Shown here piece by piece: positions 48,488-59,946 of a stretch of DNA of 63,290 bases (positions are counted from its first letter, which is position 1; the number at the start of each line of letters is the position of its first letter). Made by a program: the position numbers and the translations under genes. Below the pieces are notes generated by a model. That model was given only the letters and a program-made list of their open reading frames with translations, searched no databases and was not told the DNA's origin. The DNA is from JALYUA01 sp038229875 (GTDB taxonomy: Bacteria > Acidobacteriota > Thermoanaerobaculia > UBA5066 > Gp7-AA6), in assembly GCA_038229875.1 (NCBI GenBank), contig JBBROA010000005.1, forward strand, positions 1 to 63,290. The letters run 5' to 3'.

Positions 48488-51145
48488 TCACTTGCTGGCG
48501 ACCTCCGCAGTCCAGTTGACGATCACTTCGAGCGGAAGCTCGTCGGCGACAATCTTCGGAACGATCGCGAGAAACCGCTTGCCGTCCGGCGAGACGTCGA
48601 AGGCTTTCCAGTCTGCTCCGCCGAGCGCGAAGAGGGCGGTCGGAGATCCCAGCTCGAGCGAAGGGAAAGTCTTGACCGGTACCGACGTCATGTGCCGGTC
48701 CCCCGAGACGTAGAGAAGCTCGCGACCGTCGCGGCTCCAGCGCAACCCCTTCGCACCTCCGGTCGAGACGCGGATTCTCTCGCCCGGCCCGGGATAGGGC
48801 GTGACGTAAACCTCCGGTTGGCCCGACTCAGTGGTGATCATTCCGAGATAGCGGCCGTCGGGCGAGAAGCGCACGTCGGACTTGCCGAAAGGCGCCTGCA
48901 GAAAAGGAGCGGGCTTTCCGCCACCAGTGAGAGGGAGCACCCAGATGTCGAACCTGCCGTGCTCGCTCGCTTCCCTGAAGAGGAGAGACCCGCCGTCGGG
49001 TGAAACGTCCTCCGCGATCTGGAATTTTCCGTCTGGAAGGAGTTTCTCTTCTTTACCTGTCGCGAGGTCCCTGCGGAAGAGCTGCGGCGAGGTGCCCCGG
49101 TCGACCGAATAGACGACGCTCTTTCCTCCGGGCAGCAAGATGGGATAGACCTCAGTGTCCGGCTCTGAAGTGACAGGCGTCTCCGTCCCTCGCTCGAGGT
49201 CCAGAGACCAGACGCCCCACGTTCCGATCTGCGGGCGGGTTCGATCGGTGAGCGCCCGCCGGCCGTCGGGAGCGATCGAGACGCTCAGGTAATTCCCGGG
49301 CGGACCGACAGAACCCAGGTCCCGACCGGTTCGGTCGAGCCAGGTCAGACGGTTCGCGTCTTCCTGAGACTGATAGGCGAGCGTGCCGGTCCACGATGCT
49401 GCGAAAGAGGCAAAGCCCGTCGTGAGAAAGTACCGAACGTGTTCCGCCATCGAGATTGGCTCGCCCGAGACACGGCCGCTCTCCGGGTCAAAACGCTGCG
49501 CCACCAGGGTTCCCTCTCTGGCGAACACGAGATAGCCAGGGTTCATGTATTGCACGGCGGATTTGACGGCCAGGATGGGGCGGGGCTTTTTCCCCGGCTC
49601 CGCCAGCATCAAGTCGCCGCGGCCGTCTTGATAACGAAGAAGGTAAAGGAATCGCTCGCCGTCCGGGAGGAACCAGGGCCAGGCGACCCGAGCCTCGCCC
49701 CGCGAGAGATCGACCCGGATCATCTCGGCCGGCGCACCGCCCGCTGCGGAAACGCGGAAGACTCCCCGCCCCCTCGAGACTCCGGCAAAGAGGATGTCCC
49801 CGTCGCGGCCCCAGGTCCCCGACCAAAACGGGCCGACGAGGGCCACGTCGCAGATCGACACGGCCGCGCCTCCGGAGAGCTCGACGCGCTTCAACTTGCC
49901 CTCCGCGAAGAAGGCGATGGAGCGGCCGTCGGGCGAAAAGAAGAGCGAATTGGCGCCTTCGGTCCCCGGGATCGGCCGGGCCTCAGGAGCGGACAGTGGC
50001 CGCAGGAAGATGCGCTGGCCGCCCTGCGAATCCGACGCGACGTATGCGAGCCGTGAACCGTCCGGCGAGACGGTGAGAAAAGAGCTCTCCACACCGTGCC
50101 AGAAGGCGCCGTTTGCCGGAGGTGGTAGGGAGAAGCGGATCGTCGGCTGTGGTCGAGCAGGCGGGGACCCTTTTCTGAGCATCGCGACCGCCGCGATCGC
50201 GAGGACGGCGCCGGCCACGAACCACGGCAGCCATCGAGCCCGAGGGGGGTGCGGGAAAGCGCCAGCAACCCGTGGAGCCGATACCCCGTCGGCAATCGCG
50301 TTCAGTTGCAACTCCACGTCGCGCGCCGTTTGCCACCGGTCATCGGGGTCTTTGGCGAGACAAGTCCTCACCAGACGATCGAGCGAGGCCGGGCTCATGG
50401 TCTGGACAGAAGAGATCGAGGGAGGCCCGCTCGTGAGAATTGCCGACACCGTCGAGGCCGGGCTCGTCCCATTGAACGCCCTGGTGCCGGTCGCCATCTC
50501 GTGGAGCACGGCTCCCAACGCGAAGATGTCGGCCCGAGAGTCGGCGTCTTTGCCTCGGAGCACCTCCGGCGCCATATACGGAACCGTACCGAGGATCATG
50601 CCCGGAGATGACAAATCCCTCGCCGCGGTCGGCGCCGAGGTCAGGCTTTCCATCGTCGGAGAGGGCAGGAGGACCTTCGCCAAACCGAAGTCGAGAAGTT
50701 TCAACCCCGATTTAGTGATCATGACGTTGGAGGGCTTCAAGTCGCGGTGAACGATTCCCTTTCGGTGCGCCGCCTCCAGCGCCGATGCCATCTGCGCTCC
50801 GAATCGGAGTGTCTGATCGACGGGGAGCGGCCCTCTCACCACCCGTTCAGCGAGAACCTCGCCTTCGAGCAGCTCCATGACGAGATAGTCCGTACCATCT
50901 GTATTCCCGACGTCGTAGAGCGCGCAGATATGCGGATGGGAAAGTGAAGAGATCGTTTTCGCCTCGCGCTCGAAACGCTGGCGGATTTCAGGAGAAGAAG
51001 AGAGATCCGAGCGCAGGACCTTGATTGCGACAATCCGCTCGAGACGCGTGTCTCGCGCCTTGTACACCTCACCCATCCCCCCCGCGCCGAGAGGCGAGAG
51101 GATTTCGTACGGGCCAAGCCGGGTTCCCGAGAGAAGAAGAGACAT
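48488..51145 (-). CDS. Ser/Thr protein kinase with TolB/PD40-like beta-propeller (kinase 2)
   Basis: An 885-residue PknB-type kinase. The Gly loop LGAGGMGEVYKA, Lys42 (VAIKVL), HRDLKPSN and DFGLAK are intact. A transmembrane helix follows near 300-318 (WLPWFVAGAVLAIAAVAML). The extracytoplasmic part is a chain of PD40/TolB-like blades with repeated SPDG motifs (FLTVSPDGSRLAY, FFSPDGRSIAF, RFSPDGRYLGM, VSPDGKRFLA), likely a six- to eight-bladed propeller for ligand or protein binding. This sensor differs from the TPR halves of kinases 1 and 3. ATG 51145 is preferred over the longer frame because the GTRLGPYEI start of the kinase fold follows and a TAGAAT box precedes it. Confidence 0.9.
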   Translation of the reverse strand: MSLLLSGTRLGPYEILSPLGAGGMGEVYKARDTRLERIVAIKVLRSDLSSSPEIRQRFEREAKTISSLSHPHICALYDVGNTDGTDYLVMELLEGEVLAERVVRGPLPVDQTLRFGAQMASALEAAHRKGIVHRDLKPSNVMITKSGLKLLDFGLAKVLLPSPTMESLTSAPTAARDLSSPGMILGTVPYMAPEVLRGKDADSRADIFALGAVLHEMATGTRAFNGTSPASTVSAILTSGPPSISSVQTMSPASLDRLVRTCLAKDPDDRWQTARDVELQLNAIADGVSAPRVAGAFPHPPRARWLPWFVAGAVLAIAAVAMLRKGSPPARPQPTIRFSLPPPANGAFWHGVESSFLTVSPDGSRLAYVASDSQGGQRIFLRPLSAPEARPIPGTEGANSLFFSPDGRSIAFFAEGKLKRVELSGGAAVSICDVALVGPFWSGTWGRDGDILFAGVSRGRGVFRVSAAGGAPAEMIRVDLSRGEARVAWPWFLPDGERFLYLLRYQDGRGDLMLAEPGKKPRPILAVKSAVQYMNPGYLVFAREGTLVAQRFDPESGRVSGEPISMAEHVRYFLTTGFASFAASWTGTLAYQSQEDANRLTWLDRTGRDLGSVGPPGNYLSVSIAPDGRRALTDRTRPQIGTWGVWSLDLERGTETPVTSEPDTEVYPILLPGGKSVVYSVDRGTSPQLFRRDLATGKEEKLLPDGKFQIAEDVSPDGGSLLFREASEHGRFDIWVLPLTGGGKPAPFLQAPFGKSDVRFSPDGRYLGMITTESGQPEVYVTPYPGPGERIRVSTGGAKGLRWSRDGRELLYVSGDRHMTSVPVKTFPSLELGSPTALFALGGADWKAFDVSPDGKRFLAIVPKIVADELPLEVIVNWTAEVASK

Positions 51146-51158
51146 CTGGGTGCTGAAG

Positions 51159-51164
51159 ATTCTA
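51159..51164 (-). promoter_or_regulatory. -10 box TAGAAT of kinase 2
   Basis: TAGAAT ends 13 nt before the ATG at 51145, the same hexamer as upstream of kinase 1. Confidence 0.45.
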
Positions 51165-51512
51165 GTCGCGGAACGACTGGACTCTGGTCCGCACTCCCGG
51201 ATTCGTGGAAATGCGCGCTGCTCGATTTGGTCATCCGTGAGACCTGTCACCGTCGTGGGCAATTGTGGGTGAAAAACGCGGAGTCTCCGGAAGGAATTGG
51301 CTGGCCATCGTGGACACCTTTCGAACCGCCGGCTTTCGCTCCCTGGGTAGGGGCCCGGCTCAGAGGGCGTATTCCCAAAGGAGTTTTTCGCCTTCTGGCG
51401 ATCTCGCAGCATCGGCTGTCAGCGGTCCTTTTGCGACCGGAGGCTGCAGGACTCGATAAAATGAATTCGGAAAGGAACCCAAAGGAAGATCAAACCGCCG
51501 AATCGCCGAGAC
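51165..51512. other. 348-bp divergent intergenic region between kinase 2 and the winged-helix ORF
   Basis: No gene is supported. A TAAAAT at 51457-51462 is a plausible -10 for the plus-strand winged-helix ORF, with a TTGCGA about 20 bp upstream as a weak -35. The AT content rises locally around it. Confidence 0.4.
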
Positions 51513-51745
51513 ATGCGTCTCGACTCCAAACGCTGCGTTCTTGACCCGGAAACGAGGGAAGTGCTCCGGGAGGGGACCGTAGTGCCGTTTTCGCCGAAGG
51601 CTTCTCTCCTTCTCAAGTTCCTTTTCGAGAACCGCCCCAGGGCGTTTTCGAAGGCGCGGACCCAACAGCACCTGTGGTCGGAAACTTTCGTTTCGGAAGC
51701 GAATCTCGGGAATCCCGCATCGACGGTCGAAAAGCGGTCAAACTG

Positions 51746-51749
<4 letters not shown>
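51513..51749 (+). CDS. truncated winged-helix (OmpR/CadC-type) DNA-binding ORF
   Basis: A 78-residue ORF. It matches the start of a Trans_reg_C winged helix: RCVLDPETREVLREG, then VPFSPKASLLLKFLFENRPRAFSKARTQQHLW and FVSEANL. Complete domains continue with a further helix and the GYGY-type wing for another ~35 residues; here the frame changes character after SEANLGN and ends, so the recognition helix is at best partly present. The TGA overlaps the GTG of kinase 3 (GTGA). It is either a decayed regulator or a short leader ORF derived from one. A close functional partner of the kinase would be expected to carry a whole domain. Confidence 0.6.
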
Positions 51750-54124
<2,375 letters not shown>

Positions 54125-54286
54125 GTGAGGGGTACCGATTGCGAATCTCGGAGGTTTCCCGGCGTTTCTGCCCCGGTCGCGGCGCACGAAGTCTGCCAGA
54201 GGGGAAGAGGCGCGCGCCGCGGGAGCGAAGCCCCGGAGCTGATGAGCGCGAAGCGAAATCCAAGCGGAGCGGGCGTAGCGACGGTT

Positions 54287-54360
54287 TGGCTGGGAGGCAG
54301 GGAGTCGAACCCCGATTAACTGGTCCAGAGCCAGTGGTCCTACCATTGAACGACCTCCCA
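54287..54360 (-). tRNA. tRNA-Gln, anticodon CTG
   Basis: A 74-nt minus-strand cloverleaf including an encoded CCA. The acceptor stem TGGGAGG (54354-54360) pairs with CCTCCCA (54291-54297). The D arm is GTTC/GGAC, the anticodon stem ACTGG/CCAGT encloses loop CTCTGGA with anticodon CTG, and the T arm pairs CGGGG with CCCTG around TTCGACT. The discriminator is G. CTG reads CAG codons for glutamine. Confidence 0.95.
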
Positions 54361-54377
54361 GTCGTCAGGGAGAGCGG

Positions 54378-54406
54378 ATTATTCAGGAACACCCGGTTTC
54401 CGTCAA
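54378..54406 (-). promoter_or_regulatory. sigma70 promoter of tRNA-Gln
   Basis: On the minus strand TTGACG (54401-54406) and AATAAT (54378-54383) are separated by exactly 17 bp, placing the start site a few bases before the tRNA 5' end at 54360. It is the best two-part promoter in the window. Confidence 0.8.
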
Positions 54407-54459
54407 ACCCGAGGCCCCGGCCCGTTCTCCCCGGATTCCCCGGCTCGCCGACGCGGACG

Positions 54460-54465
54460 TAAGAT
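54460..54465 (+). promoter_or_regulatory. -10 box TAAGAT of the pterin dehydratase gene
   Basis: TAAGAT ends 6 nt before the ATG at 54472, leaderless-type spacing. Confidence 0.5.
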
Positions 54466-54471
54466 CCCCGC

Positions 54472-54843
54472 ATGGATCCTTCCCGCCTCGTTTCGCGCAA
54501 ATGCGAGCCCTGCCGGGGCGGGGTGCCGCCGCTGGCCGAGGCTAAGGTCCGGGAGTTTCTCGAGCAGACCCCGGAGTGGACGCTCGAAGAGAACGCCTCG
54601 CGACTCGCCCGCCGTTTCGAGTTCGAGAATTTCAAGAGCGCGCTCGAGTTCGTCAATCGCGTCGGAGACCTCGCCGAGCAGGAGGGTCACCACCCGGACA
54701 TCGCGGTCCACTGGAACAAGGTCGAGCTCGTCCTGTGGACCCACGCGATCGGCGGACTCCACGAGAACGACTTCATCCTCGCGGCGAAGATCGACCGCCT
54801 GCTGGAAGAGCCGCGCCGCGCGACGAGCGGTCTCTCGGGCTAG
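54472..54843 (+). CDS. phhB: 4a-hydroxytetrahydrobiopterin dehydratase (pterin-4a-carbinolamine dehydratase)
   Basis: A 123-residue enzyme that dehydrates pterin-4a-carbinolamine, regenerating the pterin cofactor of aromatic amino acid hydroxylases. The family signature is EGHHPDIAVHWNKVELVLWTH (in part, ~70-92), with the two adjacent catalytic histidines, then GGLHENDFILAAKID. The N-terminal CEPC pair is common in bacterial members. No phenylalanine hydroxylase is in the window; related proteins also act in molybdopterin pathways, and moeB lies nearby. Confidence 0.94.
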   Translation: MDPSRLVSRKCEPCRGGVPPLAEAKVREFLEQTPEWTLEENASRLARRFEFENFKSALEFVNRVGDLAEQEGHHPDIAVHWNKVELVLWTHAIGGLHENDFILAAKIDRLLEEPRRATSGLSG

Positions 54844-54848
54844 GACCC

Positions 54849-55073
54849 CTAGCGGCCCGGCTTGCCCGGAAGGATCACGAGCACCAGCCCGATCACCCCG
54901 GCTCCGACCGAGACCCACCGCGCCGTTTCCCAGAAGTCCTTCTTGCCGCGCTCCTCCTGCGAGAACGTCGATTTCAACGCTCCCTGGACGCTGTCGTAGC
55001 TGCCGCGCTTGCTCGACGCGAAAAGGAACCCCGCGATCCCCAGCACCAGAATGATCAAGCCGATGCGTCGCAT
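54849..55073 (-). CDS. small membrane protein, DUF3185-like
   Basis: A 74-residue protein with two hydrophobic helices (about 4-20, IGLIILVLGIAGFLFAS, and 50-68, VSVGAGVIGLVLVILPG) separated by a polar loop. The arrangement resembles the DUF3185 family, whose function is unknown. ATG 55073 is chosen because the first helix follows directly. It is 17 nt downstream of moeB on the same strand and probably in its operon; it converges with the pterin dehydratase gene. Confidence 0.65.
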   Translation of the reverse strand: MRRIGLIILVLGIAGFLFASSKRGSYDSVQGALKSTFSQEERGKKDFWETARWVSVGAGVIGLVLVILPGKPGR

Positions 55074-55090
55074 GGCGCCTCCTGAATTGC

Positions 55091-56266
55091 CTAGTACCGC
55101 GCGAGCGAAGAGTCGATCCGCTCCGCCCACGTGTTGATGCCGCCGGCGAGGTTGCGGGCCTTCGCGTAGCCCATCTGACGGAGAAAAGCGACCGCGTGGG
55201 CGCTCCGGCCGCCGACGCGGCAGTACACGACGATATCGTCGTCCTTCGAAAGCTCCGCGAAGCGGACGGGAAGCGCGGCCAGCGGAATCTTGACCGAGCC
55301 GGTCAGATCCGCGATCGCATACTCGTAGGGCTCCCGCACGTCGAGCAGCACCAGTCCTTCTCCGCCGTCGCGCAGCGACTTCAGCTCTTCGACGGAAACT
55401 TCAGGAGGGACGGCCGGCACGGCGCGGGACGATACCACCGGCGCATCGCAATCCGCGTCGACGCCGACTTCGGAGAGCCGGGTGATTATGGGCCGCTCTC
55501 CGCAGAGCGCGCAGTCCGGGTCCTTGCGCAGGCGCATCTCCCGAAACTGCATCGAAAGCGCGTCGACCATGAGGAGCCGCCCGATCAGGGGCTCTCCGAT
55601 CCCGAGGATCAGCTTGAGGGTCTCCGCGGCCTGGATCATCCCGAGGAGTCCGGGCAGCACGCCGAGAACCCCTGCCTCGGCGCACGAGGGAACGGATCCC
55701 GCGGCCGGGGGCTCGGGGTGCAGGCAGCGATAGCAGGGCCCCTTCTGCGCCCAGAACACCGAGGCCTGGCCTTCGAAGCGGTGCACGGACGCCCAGACGT
55801 TCGGCTTTCCGGCGAGCACGCACGCGTCGTTGACGAGGTATCGCGCCGGGAAGTTGTCGGTTCCGTCGGCGACGACGTCGAAATCCCGCACGATCGCGAG
55901 CGCGTTGCCGGCGGTCAGCCGCTGGCGGATCGGCGTCACGCCGACGTTCGGGTTCGCGTCCCCGATCCGGCGCGCGGCCGCTTCGACCTTGGCGATGCCG
56001 ACGTCTCCGGTCCCGTAGAGGACCTGGCGCTGGAGGTTCGAGGCCTCCACGGCGTCTGAATCGACGAGTCCGATCCGCCCGACGCCCGCCGCCGCGAGGT
56101 AGAGCGCGATGGGTGACCCGAGCCCTCCCGCGCCGACCACCAGCACGCGCGCGGATTTCAGTCGCGCCTGCCCCTCCGGGCCGACCTCCTCGAGAGTCAG
56201 GTGGCGCGCGTACCGCCTGGATTCCTCGGGCGAAAGACCGCGCGCGCCGGCCGGCTCGGAAATCAC
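55091..56266 (-). CDS. moeB: MoeB/ThiF-type adenylyltransferase fused to rhodanese
   Basis: A 391-residue E1-like enzyme that adenylates the C-terminus of small sulfur carriers such as MoaD or ThiS. The nucleotide motif is VVGAGGLGSPIALYL; substrate and metal regions are DSDAVEASNLQRQ and DGTDNFPARYLVND. Zinc cysteines occur as CYRC and CALC, and a candidate catalytic Cys is in PSCAEAGVLGVLPG. The last ~105 residues are a rhodanese domain with VVYCRVGGRSA (active Cys), the MoeZ/Uba4 layout that lets one protein both activate and sulfurate the carrier. GTG 56266 overlaps the upstream TGA (GTGA). Confidence 0.92.
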   Translation of the reverse strand: MISEPAGARGLSPEESRRYARHLTLEEVGPEGQARLKSARVLVVGAGGLGSPIALYLAAAGVGRIGLVDSDAVEASNLQRQVLYGTGDVGIAKVEAAARRIGDANPNVGVTPIRQRLTAGNALAIVRDFDVVADGTDNFPARYLVNDACVLAGKPNVWASVHRFEGQASVFWAQKGPCYRCLHPEPPAAGSVPSCAEAGVLGVLPGLLGMIQAAETLKLILGIGEPLIGRLLMVDALSMQFREMRLRKDPDCALCGERPIITRLSEVGVDADCDAPVVSSRAVPAVPPEVSVEELKSLRDGGEGLVLLDVREPYEYAIADLTGSVKIPLAALPVRFAELSKDDDIVVYCRVGGRSAHAVAFLRQMGYAKARNLAGGINTWAERIDSSLARY

Positions 56267-56916
56267 GGCGCCTTCGTCAGCTCGATCCGGAAAGTCGAGC
56301 CTGTCTCGACCGCGCGGAAGTTCTGAAACGGGGAGTCCTCGACGGCGACCCGAACCGGGCCGTCGACCTCCTCCCGCGAAAATCCGTGGCCGCGCATTCC
56401 CTTGCGCATCACGAACACGGGGAGCGGGAGCCAGCCCCACAGAGGGGCGCGGTCCTTTTCGAGCTCTGCACCCGGAGCATCGGGGTTTCCCTCGAAGATC
56501 CAGAAGCGCGCGCCCGGCTTCAACGCGCGATGGACTCCGGCGAGCCCGGCCACGGCGTCGACCCAGTGATGAAACGTGAGCACCGCGATCGCGAAATCGA
56601 ACTCCTCGCGGAACGGCGAATCCTCCGCGCTCGCAACGCGGAAGGAGAGATTGGAAAGCGCCGGTCCCCGGCCGGCCTGCTCGATCATTTCCGGCGACGC
56701 ATCGATGCCGACCACCTCGAGCTCCGGCCGCGCGGCGGCGAGGAGGCGGTCGAGCCGGCCTGGCCCGCACCCGACGTCCAGAAGGCGCCCGCTTTCGATC
56801 GGCACTTCGGCGCCGATCCGGCGGTGCAGCGGCGCGCACATCGGCTCGGCCCACCGGCGATAGAGTCGCGAGGCCATCCAGCCGAATTTCTCCGGCCGTC
56901 CGCCTTTGAGGTTCAC
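56263..56916 (-). CDS. class I SAM-dependent methyltransferase
   Basis: A 217-residue methyltransferase. Motif I is LLDVGCGPGRLDRL (~45-58), the acidic loop VVGIDASPEMIEQA follows, and motif IV is FAIAVLTFHHWVDA. The C-terminal half is variable, so the acceptor (small molecule, lipid or quinone) cannot be told. It is coupled to moeB (GTGA). A TAGGTT box 6 nt before the GTG start supports that start. It diverges from the P5C dehydrogenase gene. Confidence 0.85.
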   Translation of the reverse strand: MNLKGGRPEKFGWMASRLYRRWAEPMCAPLHRRIGAEVPIESGRLLDVGCGPGRLDRLLAAARPELEVVGIDASPEMIEQAGRGPALSNLSFRVASAEDSPFREEFDFAIAVLTFHHWVDAVAGLAGVHRALKPGARFWIFEGNPDAPGAELEKDRAPLWGWLPLPVFVMRKGMRGHGFSREEVDGPVRVAVEDSPFQNFRAVETGSTFRIELTKAP

Positions 56917-56922
56917 ACAGAA

Positions 56923-56928
56923 AACCTA
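56923..56928 (-). promoter_or_regulatory. -10 box TAGGTT of the methyltransferase-moeB operon
   Basis: TAGGTT ends 6 nt before the GTG at 56916, leaderless-type spacing. Confidence 0.4.
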
Positions 56929-57017
56929 TCAGGAATGGCAGCGTTCCGTTTCGGACGGCAGGGTAGCCCCATCCGAAATTGCCTCTCCTGATAGATTCCG
57001 CAACCCGGAGGAGCGAC

Positions 57018-58565
57018 GTGCTGCCTGAATTCAAAAACGAGCCCTTTACCGACTTTTCCGTGGAATCGAACCGCGCGGCCTTTGCCGGCGCGCTCGCGAA
57101 AATCGAATCGCGCCTTCCGATCCAGGGGACGAACCGGATCGGCGGTGAGCGGGTCTCGGCCGCGAAGCGGTTCGAGTCGGTCAACCCCTGCCGCAAGACG
57201 CAAATCATCGGCAGCTTCCCCGAGGGGACGGTCGAAGACGCGAACCACGCCATCGACGCCGCAGCCAGGGCGTTCGCAACCTGGGGACGGACGAGCCCGA
57301 AGGAGCGTTGGGAGCTGGTGCTCAGAATCGCGAAGATCCTGCGCGACCGCAAGCACGAGTTCTCCGCGATGATGGTCCTGGAGGAGTCGAAGTCCTGGGC
57401 GGAAGCGGACGGCGACACGGCGGAGGCGATCGACTTCTGCGAGTTCTATGCTCGCGACATGGAGCGGCTCGCGAGCCCGGAGCCTCTGACGCCCTACCCC
57501 GGCGAGGAGAACGAGCTCGAATACCTCCCGCTCGGCGTCTGCGCCGTGATCCCTCCGTGGAACTTTCCCCTGGCGATCCTGGCGGGGATGACGACCGCCG
57601 CGCTCGTGACCGGCAACACGGTTGTCTTGAAGCCCTCCTCCGACTCGCCCGCGATCGCGACGATGTGTCTCGACGCCGCCGAAGAGGCCGGACTCCCGCC
57701 GGGCGTCCTGAACTTCGTCACCGGCGGCGGCGCGACGGTCGGAAACGCCCTCGTCGAGAACCCGAAGACCCGGATGGTCGCATTCACCGGATCGCGCGAC
57801 GTGGGCGTCGAGATCAGCGAAAAGACGGGCCGCGTGCCGAAGGGCCAGATCTGGATCAAGCGCGCGATCCTCGAGATGGGCGGCAAGGACTTCATCCTGG
57901 TCGATGAAACCGCGGACCTCGAGGAGGCCGCGAAGGGCGTCGTCGCCGCGGCGTTCGGGTTCCAGGGGCAGAAGTGCTCCGCGTGCTCGCGCCTGATCGT
58001 TCACGAAAAGGTGCACGACGAGCTCCTCGCGAAGGTCGTCGAGAAAACCGCGCAGCTGAAGGTCGGGGACGTTCGGGACCCGGGCACCCAGGTAGGGGCC
58101 GTCATCAACGAGCGCGCGCAGAAGCGGATCCTCGAGTACGTGGACATCGGCCGGCGCGAAGGCAAGATCGTGGCGGGCGGCAGACCCGGGCCGGCTGAAG
58201 GGTTTTTCGTGCTTCCGACGATCGTCGACGGCGTCAAGCCGGGAGCGCGGCTCGAGCAGGAAGAGATCTTCGGCCCGGTGCTGGCGGTCATTCCCGTGTC
58301 GAGCTTCGAAGAGGGCATCGCCGTCGCGAACGACACCGAGTACGGGCTGACGGGCGCCCTGTACTCGAGCGACCGGGAGCGGCTCGACCGGGGGAAGCGC
58401 GAGCTCTTCTGCGGCAACCTGTACCTGAACCGCAAGTGCACCGGCGCGCTCGTCGGCGTGCACCCGTTCGGCGGGTTCAACATGTCCGGGACGGACTCGA
58501 AGGCCGGCGGCCGCGAATACCTCTATCTCTTCACGCAGGCGAAGGCGATCTCGGAAAAGATCTGA
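57018..58565 (+). CDS. rocA: 1-pyrroline-5-carboxylate dehydrogenase
   Basis: A 515-residue aldehyde dehydrogenase of the P5C type, oxidising glutamate semialdehyde to glutamate in proline and arginine breakdown. Landmarks are IPPWNFPLAILAGMT, the NAD region FVTGGGATVGNAL and FTGSRDVGVEI, the catalytic Glu in ILEMGGKDF, and the catalytic Cys in GQKCSACSR. Length equals the typical RocA. GTG 57018 is chosen over the longer frame because GGAGGAG lies 5 nt upstream. It precedes an aminotransferase on the same strand by 14 nt. Confidence 0.94.
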   Translation: MLPEFKNEPFTDFSVESNRAAFAGALAKIESRLPIQGTNRIGGERVSAAKRFESVNPCRKTQIIGSFPEGTVEDANHAIDAAARAFATWGRTSPKERWELVLRIAKILRDRKHEFSAMMVLEESKSWAEADGDTAEAIDFCEFYARDMERLASPEPLTPYPGEENELEYLPLGVCAVIPPWNFPLAILAGMTTAALVTGNTVVLKPSSDSPAIATMCLDAAEEAGLPPGVLNFVTGGGATVGNALVENPKTRMVAFTGSRDVGVEISEKTGRVPKGQIWIKRAILEMGGKDFILVDETADLEEAAKGVVAAAFGFQGQKCSACSRLIVHEKVHDELLAKVVEKTAQLKVGDVRDPGTQVGAVINERAQKRILEYVDIGRREGKIVAGGRPGPAEGFFVLPTIVDGVKPGARLEQEEIFGPVLAVIPVSSFEEGIAVANDTEYGLTGALYSSDRERLDRGKRELFCGNLYLNRKCTGALVGVHPFGGFNMSGTDSKAGGREYLYLFTQAKAISEKI

Positions 58566-58579
58566 GAAGCGGAGCGGGC

Positions 58580-59740
58580 GTGTCAGACGAGATTTACCCC
58601 GCGCCCGCGCGGCGATTCGCGTCGGTCGGATTCTCCGAGATCGTCCAGGTCCGGAATCGCGTTCTCGCGCTGCTCGCGCAGGGGCATCGCGTCTGGCGCT
58701 TCGAGGGCGGCGAGCCGTACATGCCGACCCCGGAGCCGATCAAGGCCGCGATGACCGCCGCTCTCGCCCGCAACGAGACCCGCTATGCGCCCTCCTCCGG
58801 GGTCCCGGAGCTGCGGCGGGCGATCCTGGCGAAGGTGAGGGACAGAAACCAGATCCCCGCGGATGACGAGAGCCCGATCGTCGTGAACGGCGGAATGCAC
58901 GGCCTCTTCGCGGCGTTCGCGACGCTGCTCGATGAGGGAGACGAGGTCCTGATGCTGTCGCCGTACTGGACGCCGATCGTCGACGTCATCCGGTACCACG
59001 GCGCCGCGCCTGTGCTCGTCTCGGCCGAGGAGGCGGGCCGCGACGGCTTGACCGCGGCGCTTTCCAGAAAGCTTTCGAAAAAGACGAAACTCCTTTACTG
59101 GAACTCGCCGACGAACCCGACCGGGCAGGTCTTCTCGCGCGCGCAGGTCGAGGAGGTCGCCGCGTTCGTGAACGACCGGGGTCTCGCGCTGATCTCCGAC
59201 GAGGCGTACGAGGACCTGATCTACGAAGGAGAGGGGCACGTCTCCCCCGCCTCGTTTCCGGGTCTCTCCGAGCGGACCATCTCCGTCTTCACGATGTCCA
59301 AGACCTACTCGATGACGGGCTGGCGCGCCGGGTACGTCATCGTGCCGAAGCGCTGGCGTGCCGCCATTCAGACCGCGGTCCTGTATTCGATCAACGGCGT
59401 GTCGACGCCGACGCAGTGGGCGATGCTGGAAGCCCTGGCGATGCCGCCGGACTTTCTCGAAGAGGCGAAGGCGGGATATCGACGCCGCCGGGATGCTCTC
59501 GTGGCGGGCCTGCGCTCTGCCGGGTTCGAGCTCGAAACCCCGCGCGCGGCGCTCTACCTCTTCCCGAAAATCCCCGCGTCTCTGGGGGCGGGCTCTACCG
59601 CCGCGGCCACCGCACTCCTCGACACGAAGCGGATTGCGACCGTGCCCGGAATCGTCTTCGGACCCGAGGGAGAAGGGCATCTTCGGTTCTCGTTCTCCGT
59701 GCCGGAAGAGACGATCCGTGGGGGGATAGAAGCGCTTTAG
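58580..59740 (+). CDS. pyridoxal-phosphate aminotransferase, class I/II
   Basis: A 386-residue fold-type I aminotransferase. The PLP lysine lies in SKTYSMTGWRAGY (~236-248). Further landmarks are the cofactor phosphate region NGGMHGLFAAF, the aromatic stacking region SPYWTP, and NSPTNPTGQVFS with ISDEAYEDLIYEG. It resembles aspartate/aromatic aminotransferases of the AAT-I alpha group. GTG 58580 follows rocA by 14 nt, and the pair may share the 2-oxoglutarate/glutamate balance in amino acid catabolism. The specific donor is not evident. Confidence 0.9.
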   Translation: MSDEIYPAPARRFASVGFSEIVQVRNRVLALLAQGHRVWRFEGGEPYMPTPEPIKAAMTAALARNETRYAPSSGVPELRRAILAKVRDRNQIPADDESPIVVNGGMHGLFAAFATLLDEGDEVLMLSPYWTPIVDVIRYHGAAPVLVSAEEAGRDGLTAALSRKLSKKTKLLYWNSPTNPTGQVFSRAQVEEVAAFVNDRGLALISDEAYEDLIYEGEGHVSPASFPGLSERTISVFTMSKTYSMTGWRAGYVIVPKRWRAAIQTAVLYSINGVSTPTQWAMLEALAMPPDFLEEAKAGYRRRRDALVAGLRSAGFELETPRAALYLFPKIPASLGAGSTAAATALLDTKRIATVPGIVFGPEGEGHLRFSFSVPEETIRGGIEAL

Positions 59741-59946
59741 CGGCGGCGGGTCAGGGTCGCACGGAGGCCGCTTCAATCGGCGCATCGCGATGTCGGCCTG
59801 GTCAGCTCCAAGTCGAACCAAGACCGCCTATCTGCGGGCCCCCGCACCCCCACCCACCCCGAGCGCGGGGAGAGCGAGTAAAGCTGCGCCGCTGGACCGT
59901 GGCTCGCCCGAGCGGTCGCAATGGGCGGAAGCGACGTACGAAAACG

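Noticed and set aside
48316..51334. Possible direct repeats flanking kinase 2 (48316-48352 and 51299-51334)
   Set aside because: The match is short with many mismatches and could be chance or a shared short gene remnant; no target-site or mobile gene supports an element.
56267..57418. N-terminal extension of moeB
   Set aside because: It covers a methyltransferase gene and part of rocA in other frames; the GTGA overlap sets the moeB start.
59830..59940. Fourth copy of the dispersed repeat
   Set aside because: A GCGCGGGGAGA and AGCTGCGC stretch recalls the left end of copy A, but the stems and the right end are absent.
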